Positions 24,326 through 33,011 of a DNA stretch of 64,000 nt are shown one piece after another. The stretch is taken from positions 1 to 64,000 of the forward strand of contig NZ_PGFH01000001.1 of the NCBI RefSeq assembly GCF_002797685.1, read 5' to 3'. A model generated the notes under the pieces. It was not told the origin of the DNA, did no database searches, and worked only from the letters and a program-made list of their open reading frames with translations. A program made the translations under genes and the position numbers. Origin of the DNA: Salinibacterium amurskyense. GTDB lineage: Bacteria; Actinomycetota; Actinomycetes; Actinomycetales; Microbacteriaceae. Each line of letters begins with the position of its first letter. The stretch's first letter is position 1.

Positions 24326-24865
24326 CTAAGCGACCTCGTGAGTGTGCAGTTCTGAGGTGAGCGTCGTGCCGTTGAGCTCGAGGTACAACTGGCCCTCGGT
24401 CACCGACAGCGTCATGGTGTTGCGGCGCTCGACGGCGGCGACAGCATCGTCGACGAAGCCTGCATCGAAACTCCGGAAGACGATATCGCTGGAGTTGTGG
24501 ATGCGCTTTCCCGCCCAAGCAGCGGAAACCTTCGCCGGGTCGCGGTGCGTGTAGACCGCAACACGGCCCGCGAGCTTGCTGCCGAAGTGCAGGCGAGCCG
24601 CATCCGGAGCGCCCACTTCGATCCACGCCGTGATGGTTCCCGTCATGTCGCGCACGAGAACAGCCGGCTCATCGGTTGACGAAATGCCTTCGCTGAACGC
24701 AATGCCTTCCTCGAACTCGAGGCAATAGGCGAGCAAACGCGTGACCATGTACGGCGCCGTCTCGGAGGGGTGCAGCGCGACGCGCAGGGTGAAATCGTCG
24801 TAGACCCCGCGATCCACGTCGGCCAGTTGAACTGCGAAAGTGTGAATCGTTGCGCCTGCTGCCAT
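24326..24865 (-). CDS. YaeQ family protein
   Basis: A 179-residue protein of the YaeQ family (PD-(D/E)XK nuclease-like fold). Landmarks are ATIHTFAVQLADVDRGVYDD at the N-terminus, LRVALHPSETAPYMVTRLLA, ISSTDEPAVLVRDMTG and WIEVGAPDAARLHFGSK. Family length is about 180. The role in the cell is not firmly known. There is no Shine-Dalgarno; TAGGCT stands at -14 to -9 from the ATG, so the mRNA is nearly leaderless. It is likely cotranscribed with the peroxiredoxin-like gene 14-44 bases downstream. Confidence 0.9.
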   Translation of the reverse strand: MAAGATIHTFAVQLADVDRGVYDDFTLRVALHPSETAPYMVTRLLAYCLEFEEGIAFSEGISSTDEPAVLVRDMTGTITAWIEVGAPDAARLHFGSKLAGRVAVYTHRDPAKVSAAWAGKRIHNSSDIVFRSFDAGFVDDAVAAVERRNTMTLSVTEGQLYLELNGTTLTSELHTHEVA

Positions 24866-24977
24866 AGCGACTGAGCCTAGCCGCTGGATGCCGCGGGCAG
24901 TGACCGCCCGCTAGCGCCGTTAGCCACTTCCCGCTCGCGGCCTCTCGGCAGCGGAATGCGCCGTGGGTTAAAACAGA

Positions 24978-25003
24978 AAAACCCCTGAATGATCAGGGGT
25001 TTT
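24978..25003 (-). terminator. Terminator after tRNA-Ser(GCT)
   Basis: The 11-bp stem AAAACCCCTGA/TCAGGGGTTTT closes an ATGA loop and is flanked by U-rich sequence in both directions (TTTTTCTGTTTT on the minus strand). It lies 7 bases past the 3' end of tRNA-Ser and should terminate it. Confidence 0.9.
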
Positions 25004-25009
25004 CTTCTG

Positions 25010-25098
25010 CGGAGACGAGGGGATTTGAACCCCTGGTACCCGTTAGGGTACTCCACCTTAGCAGGGTGGTGCACTAGGCCGGACTATGCGACGTCTCC
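25010..25098 (-). tRNA. tRNA-Ser (GCT)
   Basis: A class II tRNA with acceptor GGAGACG/CGTCTCC, an anticodon stem CCACC/GGTGG enclosing CTGCTAA (anticodon GCT), a long variable arm (TACCC...GGGTA) and T arm GGTTCAAATCC. The discriminator is G and no CCA is encoded. It reads AGC/AGU serine codons. Confidence 0.95.
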
Positions 25099-25163
25099 AG
25101 ACGTACTCAGCAATCATAACCGCTCAAGCACGGAACGACGAACCACACCGAGAATCGAACGAA

Positions 25164-26453
25164 TTAGTAGTTGTTGGTGACCGAGCAGGTGTAGTCAGCA
25201 GCGTTCTGGCCGCGGATGTCGAGCACGGGAAGATCTTCCTCAACCGGTGCCGCTGTGGCGCTGTCGGTCGGCTCTGGTGTGGCCTCAGCAACCGGAGCGT
25301 TAGGGTCGGCGATCGACCCAACTCCGTCTCCTGCTTCTTCGAGGCTAAACGGCTGGTCGGCGGCGATGAGTTCCATCATCTGGTTGCCGAGGTACTCATT
25401 GGGCTGAACCTTGCCCGAGTAGATTCCCGTGCCACCGGTGCCACCGGGGTACTGCACGAACTGAACGCGCTCGAGAGGGATATCTTTCAACGCAAGAGCG
25501 ATCGACACCATGGTCGGAACATCCGCGAGGCTGTTCGAGAGCTGCATGTTGGTGATGGCAGCATCTGCGAGGTTATACAGCTTCTTGTAATCACTGAGCG
25601 TGTCTGAGCTCTTGAGCGTGCGCACGAGCGACGAAAGGTAAACCTGCTGCGAGCTAATGCGGGTCAAGTCACTGCCGTCGCCGACACCGTGACGCGACCG
25701 CAGGAACGCGAGTGCCTTCCACCCCTTAAGGTTGTAGGTTCCTGCCTTGGGAAGGTCGATGCCCGTGTAAGGGTCGACGAGCGGACCGTCGACACAGACG
25801 TCTACACCACCGATGGCGTTGGTCATCTCGATGACACCGTCGAAGGTGATGATTCCGGCGAACTGGATGTCGAGCCCCGTGAACTCCGAAAGCGTCAGAG
25901 CGACGCAGGGAAGGCCACCATACGAGAGCGCTGTATTGAGCGGCTCTGTGGAGTAGTACTTGTTGTAATCCCCGTTGAGGCTGGGGCACTCGGGGATTCC
26001 CATGACCATGTCGCGGGGAAAGCTGATGGCCACTGCAGACTGGCGGTCTTCGGCAACGTGCAAGATCATGTTGACATCGTTGAGCTCGCCAGAGGCGTCT
26101 TCAACGGTGCCGCCGATGCCGCCCTGGCCGGCGCGAGTATCGCTACCGGCAATAAGAATGTTGAAACCACCCTCGAAGCTACCGATCTGCGGCGGCGGGC
26201 CTTCCGTTTCGCCAATAAGCGCCACCGTGTCGCGCTGGCCATAGATGCTGTCGAAAGCGACAGCGCCAACAGCGGCACCACTCACCAACAGCACAGCAAG
26301 TGAAGCAGCAACAACCTTGGCGATTGAACCCCACGGGCCCGGCTTCTTCAGCCGGCCGTGTCGTGCCACACCTTGAACATCAGGCTTCTTCTTGGGGTCA
26401 GTGCGTTCGACAGAGCGCGAACGCAGCTCTGAGCGCGGACGAAGTTCACTCAT
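25164..26453 (-). CDS. LCP (LytR-CpsA-Psr) family cell-wall ligase
   Basis: A protein of about 429 residues with a basic cytoplasmic tail, one membrane helix (about 50-70, VVAASLAVLLVSGAAVGAVAF) and an extracellular LCP domain. Visible motifs are FNILIAGSDTRAG, VAISFPRDMVMGIP, TGLDIQFAGIITFDGVIEM and LAFLRSRHGVGDGSDLTRIS, which contains the Arg residues that bind pyrophosphate. LCP enzymes transfer polyprenyl-linked glycopolymers such as teichoic acid or arabinogalactan-like chains to peptidoglycan. The start at ATG 26453 has AGGGGAG at good spacing; a longer frame would run into tRNA-Ser(TGA). The C-terminus is Pro/Glu/Thr-rich. Confidence 0.92.
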   Translation of the reverse strand: MSELRPRSELRSRSVERTDPKKKPDVQGVARHGRLKKPGPWGSIAKVVAASLAVLLVSGAAVGAVAFDSIYGQRDTVALIGETEGPPPQIGSFEGGFNILIAGSDTRAGQGGIGGTVEDASGELNDVNMILHVAEDRQSAVAISFPRDMVMGIPECPSLNGDYNKYYSTEPLNTALSYGGLPCVALTLSEFTGLDIQFAGIITFDGVIEMTNAIGGVDVCVDGPLVDPYTGIDLPKAGTYNLKGWKALAFLRSRHGVGDGSDLTRISSQQVYLSSLVRTLKSSDTLSDYKKLYNLADAAITNMQLSNSLADVPTMVSIALALKDIPLERVQFVQYPGGTGGTGIYSGKVQPNEYLGNQMMELIAADQPFSLEEAGDGVGSIADPNAPVAEATPEPTDSATAAPVEEDLPVLDIRGQNAADYTCSVTNNY

Positions 26454-26498
26454 CGCACTCCCCTTTCTTTCGACGGAATCAAGACGCAGCACGCAGAG

Positions 26499-26583
26499 CG
26501 GAGGGCGTGGGATTCGAACCCACGAGACATTTCTGCCCACCAGTTTTCAAGACTGGCTCCATCGGCCGCTCGGACAGCCCTCC
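26499..26583 (-). tRNA. tRNA-Ser (TGA)
   Basis: A class II tRNA with acceptor GGAGGGC/GCCCTCC, an anticodon stem CCAGT/ACTGG around CTTGAAA (anticodon TGA) and a long variable arm. The T arm has GGGTTCGAATCCC. No CCA is encoded. It reads UCN serine codons and lies 46 bases upstream of the LCP gene on the same strand. Confidence 0.95.
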
Positions 26584-26671
26584 TTGCGTGACGCAAGTTC
26601 AGAGTGTATCTGATGCCCGCAGGGCGTACCTGAAAGGCAGGCTATAAAGGCTCGAAATGGGGGTAGACCAG

Positions 26672-28258
26672 CTAAACGCTGAGCCTCAGGGCCGCCCAGA
26701 GCTCGAGACGGCCCTCGAAAGTCTCGAGATCGAGGTTCAGGATGCTGCCCGCCTGATCCACGCGCGACCGCACCGTGTGACGGTGAATGCCAAGACTCGC
26801 GGCGGTCGCGCCCCACGAGCAATCGTGCGCGAACCAAGAGCGCAGCGTCTCCACGAGGGATGCCGAATGCTTGGCATCGAAATCGGCGAGTGGCGTGAGG
26901 ACTCGATGTGCCACTCGCTCAGCACCCGCCGCGTGCAGCACCCCGAGCATCCCGGAATCAGCGATCTCGGCGAACTCGGTAACGCCGGGTCGCTCGCCTC
27001 GCGCCTGCAGAGCGCTGGTTGCTTGGCCCACAGCCGTGGCCAGTTCGGTGTAGTCCGAAGCGAGAGCACTGCCCGCCACGAGTTGATGGTCGTCGACAAG
27101 TTGCTCGAGCTCGTGGAGTGCCGAAGGAGAGGTGCCCGAGTCGCTTGCGGTCTCGACCAGTACGACGATCACGTCACCACGCACGGCGAAGAACGCGCGT
27201 CCCTCAGCGTCGAGGGCCAGCACATCGAGGGCGTCAAGAACGAAGTGGCTTTGCGTGTGGCGGGCGAGTGCGAAGACGCTCACGGGTTCGGTGGGCAGAT
27301 CGCCCCACACTTCCGTCGCGATCGAGCGGGCAGCAACAACTTTGCCCTCGAGCAGCAGTTCTAAGAGCGACGATCTCAAGTGACTCCGGGTGGCGTCGAG
27401 CGCTCGGTTTTGTTCGAGCGCCAGTGTCGCCATGGCGATAACGCTCGTGACGAGTTCGTTTTCGGCACGGTCAAGAGGTACACCGCGCCCCAGGGCGAGA
27501 GCGCCGCGCAGAGCACCGCTCTGGCCGAGCGTCTGAATCGTCACTTGGCCCGCTTCGAGAGTGAGAGCCGTGGATGACCGGCTCCCCTTTCGCAGTGCCC
27601 GCGACACCTCATCCCGCACGGGTGCGGCAAAACGATCGCCCGAGCGTCGAAGTCCCGGAACAGGAACCGGATGCCCGGTCACGTCGAACAGGCCGACCCA
27701 ACACGAGAGTTGACGCTCGAGCTCGATGAGAGTTGACCGCAGCCCGGTGGGTTTAAGGGCCGCATAGGAGATTGCTTTGTGCGCCGCGATCGACCACTCC
27801 ATGCGACGACTGCGTTCAGCCGCAATCTGGTCGGCAACCTCGCGGATGACGGCGATGAACGGAACCCGGTCGGGCACATCGATCAGCGGCAGGCCAGCCC
27901 GCGCGCACTCGACCGCCAGCCCCGTCGGCATTCCCTGATGGAGGAAGTGCGTGGCAAAGCCGAGGCCGACGATGCCGGCGTCAACAAGGCGGCGCACATA
28001 AGAGTTGTAGTCGTAGGTCTCCGTGGCGGCGGCAAAACCGAACTGCGCGCCATCCGTGAGAAGTACGTTGCCGGCGCTCAAGAAAGGAGTGGGGTCATCG
28101 AGGTCTGAGCTGTGAACCCACGAGATCGGGGCCGCCAGGCGGTCAGCGAGCGCGGTGCCCGCGGTGACGTCGACGGCGTCGGTGAGATCCGCCGAGGCGG
28201 CAACGAGACTCAACCGCAGGGTGCGCTTGGCGAGGAGCCATTCAATCGTTGGAAGCAT
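26672..28258 (-). CDS. PucR-family transcriptional regulator
   Basis: A 528-residue regulator with the PucR ligand-sensing N-terminal domain (about 1-150: PISWVHSSDLDDPTPFLSAG, LLTDGAQFGF), a middle GGDEF-like or CdaR-type domain and a C-terminal PucR helix-turn-helix (about 470-525: CSWGATAASLGIHRHTVRSRVDQAGSIL). Members control nitrogen compound catabolism, for example purines, GABA and amines. It is divergent from a class III aminotransferase with only 131 bp between the starts, so that gene is the likely target. Shine-Dalgarno GAGGGG is present. Confidence 0.9.
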   Translation of the reverse strand: MLPTIEWLLAKRTLRLSLVAASADLTDAVDVTAGTALADRLAAPISWVHSSDLDDPTPFLSAGNVLLTDGAQFGFAAATETYDYNSYVRRLVDAGIVGLGFATHFLHQGMPTGLAVECARAGLPLIDVPDRVPFIAVIREVADQIAAERSRRMEWSIAAHKAISYAALKPTGLRSTLIELERQLSCWVGLFDVTGHPVPVPGLRRSGDRFAAPVRDEVSRALRKGSRSSTALTLEAGQVTIQTLGQSGALRGALALGRGVPLDRAENELVTSVIAMATLALEQNRALDATRSHLRSSLLELLLEGKVVAARSIATEVWGDLPTEPVSVFALARHTQSHFVLDALDVLALDAEGRAFFAVRGDVIVVLVETASDSGTSPSALHELEQLVDDHQLVAGSALASDYTELATAVGQATSALQARGERPGVTEFAEIADSGMLGVLHAAGAERVAHRVLTPLADFDAKHSASLVETLRSWFAHDCSWGATAASLGIHRHTVRSRVDQAGSILNLDLETFEGRLELWAALRLSV

Positions 28259-28389
28259 CCGGATATCCCCTCATTGCCCTGCCCTCACATTATGTCGAAC
28301 AATTGGCAGAACGCTATACAAATTGGCACCCACGCGCGATTCGCCGCGGACGATAGTGGAGACATTCGTTCCGTCTTGAAAGGTGCCTC

Positions 28390-29709
28390 ATGAACTCCGC
28401 GCCCGCATCACCCCAGCCCAGCAACGCCGACACCGTCGCGCTCGACCGCGCCCACGTGTTCCATTCCTGGTCTGCGCAGGGCGCGCTGAAGCCCCTCGTA
28501 CTCGAAGGCGGCCTCGGCAGCACCGTGTGGGACAACGAAGGTAACGAATACCTCGACTTCTCCAGTCAGCTCGTCAACATCAACATCGGCCATCAGCACC
28601 CCGCCGTCATTGCGGGCATCAAGGCCCAGGCCGACATCATGGCCACCGTTGCTCCCGCGCACGCCATCAACATCCGCGGTGAAGCAGCCCGCAAAATTAC
28701 CGACCACGCGCCCGAAGGCATGAACAAGGTCTTCTTCACCAACGGTGGAGCGGATGCCAACGAAAACGCCATGCGAATGGCTCGCCTGCACACCGGCCGC
28801 GACAAGATCATCTCGCGCTACCGCTCGTACCACGGCAACACCGGATCGGCCGTCGTCGCGACCGGCGACTGGCGCCGTATCCCCAACGAATACGCTCGCG
28901 CTCACGTGCACGTATTCGGGCCCTACGAGTACCGCTCCGAATTCTGGTCGGACTCCCCCGAACAAGAAGCCGAGCGCGCCCTGCACCACCTTGAGCGCAC
29001 CATCCAGGCAGAAGGCGCCGAGTCCATCGCCGCCATCCTGCTTGAGAGCATCCCCGGCACCGCCGGCGTGCTGACCCCGCCGCCCGGCTACATGGCTGGC
29101 GTGCGCGCCATCGCCGACAAGTACGGCATCCTGCTGATCCTCGACGAGGTCATGGTGGGCTTCGGCCGCACCGGCCACTGGTTCGCGTTCGAAGCCTTCG
29201 ACGTGAAGCCCGACCTCATCACCTTCGCCAAGGGCGTCAACTCGGGCTACATTCCCGTGGGCGGCGTCATCATCTCTGACGAGATCGCGGCCACCTTCGA
29301 CGAGCGCGTCTTCCCCGGCGGCCTTACCTACTCTGGCCACCCGCTCGCTGCGGCCTCCATCGTTGCCTCCATCACGGCAATGGAAGAGGAAGGCATCGTG
29401 GAGAACGCCGCCATGATCGGGCGCGACCACATCGCTCCCGGCCTCGCCGCCCTCGCCGACAAGCACGAGTGCATCGGTGACGTCCGCGGAAGCGGCGTCT
29501 TCTGGGCGCTCGAACTCGTCGCGAACCGCGAGACCCGCGAGCCGCTCAGCGCTGCCGACATGGGCAAGGTCAAGGGTGCTCTCGTGAAGCGCGGACTACT
29601 GCCGTTCATCGCCGACAACCGCATCCACGTTGTACCGCCGGCCGTCGTCACCGCCGAAGAAGTCGCTCGCGCGATGGCAATCTACGACGAAGCCCTCAGC
29701 GAGCTCTAG
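28390..29709 (+). CDS. Class III PLP-dependent aminotransferase
   Basis: A 439-residue omega-aminotransferase of the aspartate-aminotransferase-fold class III. PLP residues visible are Asp252 in LLILDEVMVGFGRTG and the Schiff-base Lys281 in FAKGVNSGYIPVGGVI; TNGGADANENAMRMAR (117-132) forms the cofactor phosphate site. Relatives use beta-alanine, GABA, taurine or other terminal amines with pyruvate or 2-oxoglutarate. The substrate is not fixed by sequence. The divergent PucR regulator suggests induction by a nitrogen source. Start ATG with GAAAGG at 7 bases. It ends at a strong bidirectional terminator. Confidence 0.92.
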   Translation: MNSAPASPQPSNADTVALDRAHVFHSWSAQGALKPLVLEGGLGSTVWDNEGNEYLDFSSQLVNINIGHQHPAVIAGIKAQADIMATVAPAHAINIRGEAARKITDHAPEGMNKVFFTNGGADANENAMRMARLHTGRDKIISRYRSYHGNTGSAVVATGDWRRIPNEYARAHVHVFGPYEYRSEFWSDSPEQEAERALHHLERTIQAEGAESIAAILLESIPGTAGVLTPPPGYMAGVRAIADKYGILLILDEVMVGFGRTGHWFAFEAFDVKPDLITFAKGVNSGYIPVGGVIISDEIAATFDERVFPGGLTYSGHPLAAASIVASITAMEEEGIVENAAMIGRDHIAPGLAALADKHECIGDVRGSGVFWALELVANRETREPLSAADMGKVKGALVKRGLLPFIADNRIHVVPPAVVTAEEVARAMAIYDEALSEL

Positions 29710-29713
29710 AGAA

Positions 29714-29783
29714 TTTCACGACACCACTAACGAAGGGGTGCGACAGAGCTCATAGCTCAGTCGCACCCCTTCGTCGTGTGAAA
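29714..29783. terminator. Bidirectional terminator between convergent genes
   Basis: A perfect 15-bp stem (ACGAAGGGGTGCGAC at 29730-29744 with 29760-29774) encloses a loop that itself can pair (GAGCT/AGCTC), and outer TTTCAC/GTGAAA extends it. It sits between the aminotransferase (plus) and the HAD phosphatase (minus) and should stop both. Confidence 0.9.
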
Positions 29784-29788
29784 TCAGT

Positions 29789-30631
29789 TCAGCGTTGTGA
29801 CGCAGGAAGTGCGTCCAAGAACATCGTGAGCGCGAGCGCGGCACCGTCGTTGACGTCGCTTTCGGTGACCTGATTGGCCACCGCGAGCACGTCATCCGGA
29901 GCCTGCCCCATGGCAACGCCACGGCCGTGCGACGCTGCCCACTCGAGCATGTCGATGTCGTTGCGGCCATCACCCATGGCGAACACGCGCGTGCGCGGGA
30001 TGCCGAGGCGCGAACGCACGTTTTCAAGCGCCGTGGACTTGTTGACGCCATCGGGCGCGATGTCGAGCCACGCCGTCCAACCGACGTTGTAGCTGACCTT
30101 GTGGAGCCCCATCTTCTCGACCACCGACAGGAAGTCGTCAACCTGGTGCTGAGGTGAGATGACGACAACACGAGTGGCCTGCACCTTAATGAGTTCGTCA
30201 AACGACACGTCTTCGCTGACTGCGCCAAGGGCGCCATCCGGAAACTTGCCATCGACGAAGAACTTGCCGGTGGCATCTTCGACCGCATAGTTGGCCGACC
30301 CCAAGTGCTGCTTGATGCTCGTGAGCACCTCTTTAGGGTTGAACATCTCGACGAACTCGCGGGCGTAGCCGCCGTCGGCCAGCGGATCGCGCTTGAGCGT
30401 AATCGCGCCGTTCGAGCACACCACGTACTCGGGCTTGAGCCCCAATTTGCGCAGAATCGGCAGAGTCATCGCGACCGAGCGACCGGTCGCCAACATGACC
30501 TCGTGACCGGCATCGCGCACCTTGGCGACAGCGTCAATCACGACGTCGTTCATCTCGCCCGACTCGAGCAGCACAGTGCCGTCGATGTCGAGTGCGATCA
30601 TCCAGCGGTCATCCTGTGCTGCGATTGTCAC
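29789..30631 (-). CDS. HAD-superfamily hydrolase, Cof type
   Basis: A 280-residue HAD phosphatase of the Cof/YidA class. Motif I is LDIDGTVL (Asp14 nucleophile and Asp16), motif II LATGRS, and motifs III/IV end with [13 protein letters not shown], with a C2b cap in between. Such enzymes dephosphorylate sugar phosphates, nucleotides or FMN. The specific substrate is not evident. It starts with GTG overlapping the serS stop by 4 bp (GTGA), so it is translationally coupled to seryl-tRNA synthetase, an arrangement common in actinobacteria. Confidence 0.92.
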   Translation of the reverse strand: MTIAAQDDRWMIALDIDGTVLLESGEMNDVVIDAVAKVRDAGHEVMLATGRSVAMTLPILRKLGLKPEYVVCSNGAITLKRDPLADGGYAREFVEMFNPKEVLTSIKQHLGSANYAVEDATGKFFVDGKFPDGALGAVSEDVSFDELIKVQATRVVVISPQHQVDDFLSVVEKMGLHKVSYNVGWTAWLDIAPDGVNKSTALENVRSRLGIPRTRVFAMGDGRNDIDMLEWAASHGRGVAMGQAPDDVLAVANQVTESDVNDGAALALTMFLDALPASQR

Positions 30632-31893
30632 GCGAGTGGCTCCAAAATTTCGAGGCCGCCGAGGTAGGGGCGAAGTGCTTCTGGCACTACGACTGACCCG
30701 TCGGGCTGTTGGTGGGTTTCGAGGATGGCAACCAACCAGCGGGTGGTGGCCAAAGTTCCGTTGAGGGTAGCGACGGGGGCCGTCTTGCCCGACTCAGTGC
30801 GGTAACGGATGTCGAGGCGACGCGCCTGATACGTCGTGCAGTTAGAGGTCGAGGTGAGCTCGCGGTACGTGCCCTGGGTCGGAACCCACGCCTCAATGTC
30901 GTACTTGCGGGCCGCGCTAGAACCGAGGTCGCCACCGGCAACGTCAATCACGCGGTAGCTGAGCTCGCAGGCCTGCAGCATCGACTCTTGGAACGACAGC
31001 AGTCGCTCGTGCTCTTCTTGAGCGTTCTCGGGCAGCACGTAGCTGAACATCTCAAGCTTGTTGAACTGGTGCACGCGCAGGATGCCGCGGTTGTCCTTAC
31101 CCGCGGAGCCAGCTTCGCGGCGGTAGCAGGTTGACCAACCGGCGTAGCGCAACGGTCCCTTCGAGAGATCGAGGATCTCATCGGAGTGGTACCCGGCGAG
31201 CGCAACTTCACTCGTACCCGTGAGGTAGAGGTCGTCGGCAGGCAAGTGGTAAATCTCGTCAGCGTGCTCGCCCAAGAACCCGGTGCCGGCCATCATTTCG
31301 GGGCGCACGAGGGTGGGAGTGATGAGCGGGATGAAGTCGCCAGCGATAGCGCGATCCAGCGCCATGTTCATGAGACCCAGTTCGAGTCGCGCGCCGACGC
31401 CCTTGAGGAAGTAGAAGCGGCTGCCCGCCACCTTCACTCCGCGCGGGATGTCGATAGCACCAAGAATCTCGCCAAGGTCGGCGTGGTCACGGGGCTCAAA
31501 GTCGAACGATGCGGGCGTACCCACTTCGCGAACGAGCTCCCAGTCATCCTCACCACCGACAGGCACGCCTTCGACGGCGATGTTGCCAAGCGACCCGACG
31601 ATGCGCGTGAACTCCACTTCAGCTTCGGTCGATGCCTGCTGAGCCAGCTTCACCTGAGCCGACAGCTCTTGGGCTTGCGCCACCAGAGCCTTCTTCTCGT
31701 CGGCGGGCGCCTGAGCAACCTTCTTGCCGAAACTGTTTTGCTCGGCACGCAGCGCCTCGAACTCGCCAATGCGTGCACGGCGGTTCTGATCGGCGGCGAT
31801 AGCGTCGTCAACTAGCTGAACGGATGCCCCGCGAGCGAGTTGCGATTGCCGCACGGCTTCAGGGTTTTCTCGGAGAATTTGGGGGTCAATCAC
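30628..31893 (-). CDS. serS: Seryl-tRNA synthetase
   Basis: A protein of about 421 residues: an N-terminal coiled-coil arm (about 25-105, rich in Gln/Glu/Ala) for the long variable arm of tRNA-Ser, followed by the class II catalytic core with [39 protein letters not shown] (motif 2) and the motif 3 region [17 protein letters not shown]. Two GTGs in tandem open the frame. The second, at 31893, is preferred because TAGGCT stands exactly at -12 to -7 from it and no Shine-Dalgarno exists, giving a leaderless mRNA starting MIDPQILR, the usual family start. It is coupled to the HAD gene. Confidence 0.95.
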   Translation of the reverse strand: MIDPQILRENPEAVRQSQLARGASVQLVDDAIAADQNRRARIGEFEALRAEQNSFGKKVAQAPADEKKALVAQAQELSAQVKLAQQASTEAEVEFTRIVGSLGNIAVEGVPVGGEDDWELVREVGTPASFDFEPRDHADLGEILGAIDIPRGVKVAGSRFYFLKGVGARLELGLMNMALDRAIAGDFIPLITPTLVRPEMMAGTGFLGEHADEIYHLPADDLYLTGTSEVALAGYHSDEILDLSKGPLRYAGWSTCYRREAGSAGKDNRGILRVHQFNKLEMFSYVLPENAQEEHERLLSFQESMLQACELSYRVIDVAGGDLGSSAARKYDIEAWVPTQGTYRELTSTSNCTTYQARRLDIRYRTESGKTAPVATLNGTLATTRWLVAILETHQQPDGSVVVPEALRPYLGGLEILEPLA

Positions 31894-31899
31894 CACTAC

Positions 31900-31924
31900 A
31901 GCCTACCGATTCATGGCGTAGCGT
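31900..31924. promoter_or_regulatory. Interleaved divergent leaderless promoters of serS and the lipid kinase
   Basis: On the minus strand TAGGCT (31900-31905) is at -12 to -7 from the serS GTG (31893). On the plus strand TAGCGT (31919-31924) is at -12 to -7 from the kinase GTG (31931). The starts are only 37 bp apart, so the two RNA polymerase footprints must overlap. Confidence 0.65.
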
Positions 31925-31930
31925 TTATGT

Positions 31931-32920
31931 GTGCCCTCCCCTCGAAATACAAAACCTAAAATGGCGGTTGTTTACAACCCCATCAAGGTCGATCTTGCCA
32001 AGCTCAAGAAGCTGGTAAACGCAGCCGCGAAAGCCGCTGACTGGGCTACCCCGCTCTGGTTTTCTACGACCGAAGTGGATGCCGGACAAGAGGTTACGGG
32101 CAGTGCAATTCGTCGCGGCGCTACCGTGGTTATCGCGGCAGGTGGCGATGGCACGGTGCGTGCTGTGGCAGAGGCGCTTCGCGGCAGCGGAGTCGCGATG
32201 GCTGTCGTTCCGGCCGGCACCGGCAACCTGCTCGCCCGCAACTTGGATCTCCCCGCGGGCAACTTGCACGAGAGCGTCGACATCGCCTTCAACGGCTACG
32301 ACCGCCCCATCGACCTCGGCATGGTCAACATCGTTCGCGACAACGACGACCACGAAGAGCACGCCTTTCTTGTGATGGCCGGCCTCGGGCTCGACGCCAA
32401 GATGATCAAGAACACGAGCACCAAGCTCAAGAAGGCTGTGGGCTGGCTTGCCTACGTTGACGGCATCGCCCGCTCGATCCCCGAACTGCGCCCGGTAAAG
32501 CTGCGCTACAGCGTGGATGGCGCCCCCAACCGCTCGCTCAGCGCGCACACCGTAATCATCGGCAACTGCGGCTCACTGCCGGGTGGACTGCTGCTCATGC
32601 CTGACGCTCAACCGGATGACGGCATCCTCGACATGGCAGCGCTCGTGCCTCGCGGACGTTTCGGCTGGCTCAACATCTGGAACAAGATCGCGTGGGAAAA
32701 CGGCGTACTGCGCAAGAGCGTGATGGGCCGTCGCATCATCGACCTCTCGAAAGACGTGCGTGACGTGCGCTACGCGAAGGGTAGCGACCTCAACATGATC
32801 GTCGACAACCCCGAAGAGTTTCAGCTCGACGGCGATGAGTTCGGTCTCGCCAAATCGGTACACACCTGGGTCGACCCGCTCGCGCTTATTGTGCGCGTGC
32901 CCAAGTCGCGCTCGAAGTAG
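31931..32920 (+). CDS. Diacylglycerol kinase family lipid kinase
   Basis: A 329-residue DagK/YegS-type lipid kinase. The catalytic-domain signatures are AAGGDGTVRAVAEAL and VPAGTGNLLARNL; the second beta-sandwich domain ends at VPKSRSK. Typical substrates are diacylglycerol and related lipids, recycled to phosphatidic acid at the membrane. The start is GTG at 31931 with no Shine-Dalgarno but a TAGCGT box 7 bases upstream, so it is leaderless. A later ATG at 31961 would remove the first ten residues. It is divergent from serS with overlapping promoters. Confidence 0.9.
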   Translation: MPSPRNTKPKMAVVYNPIKVDLAKLKKLVNAAAKAADWATPLWFSTTEVDAGQEVTGSAIRRGATVVIAAGGDGTVRAVAEALRGSGVAMAVVPAGTGNLLARNLDLPAGNLHESVDIAFNGYDRPIDLGMVNIVRDNDDHEEHAFLVMAGLGLDAKMIKNTSTKLKKAVGWLAYVDGIARSIPELRPVKLRYSVDGAPNRSLSAHTVIIGNCGSLPGGLLLMPDAQPDDGILDMAALVPRGRFGWLNIWNKIAWENGVLRKSVMGRRIIDLSKDVRDVRYAKGSDLNMIVDNPEEFQLDGDEFGLAKSVHTWVDPLALIVRVPKSRSK

Positions 32921-33000
32921 CGCGCGGGGTAGCCCGCGGGGTAGCGCGCCAGCCCAGCACGCTCGGGCCCAGCACGCTCAGCAGAGCACGCTCAGCACAG
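32914..33000. repeat. Short repeats between the lipid kinase and pheA
   Basis: After the kinase stop codon GTAGCGCGC and GCGGGGTAG are repeated, so two extra copies of the stop-codon context follow (GTAG at about 32917, 32929 and 32941). Then AGCACGCTC recurs three times (about 32957-32995). It is GC-rich and non-coding. It resembles slippage-generated duplication of a gene end. Confidence 0.6.
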
Positions 33001-33011
33001 CTAGCTCTGCG

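Noticed and set aside
25164-26540. Longer LCP gene starting at 26540
   Set aside because: That start lies inside tRNA-Ser(TGA); the ATG at 26453 has a strong ribosome-binding site.
28408-29466. Open frame of 352 codons on the minus strand
   Set aside because: Antisense to the class III aminotransferase, which has full catalytic motifs; the translation is Gly/Val/Asp-rich and resembles no family.
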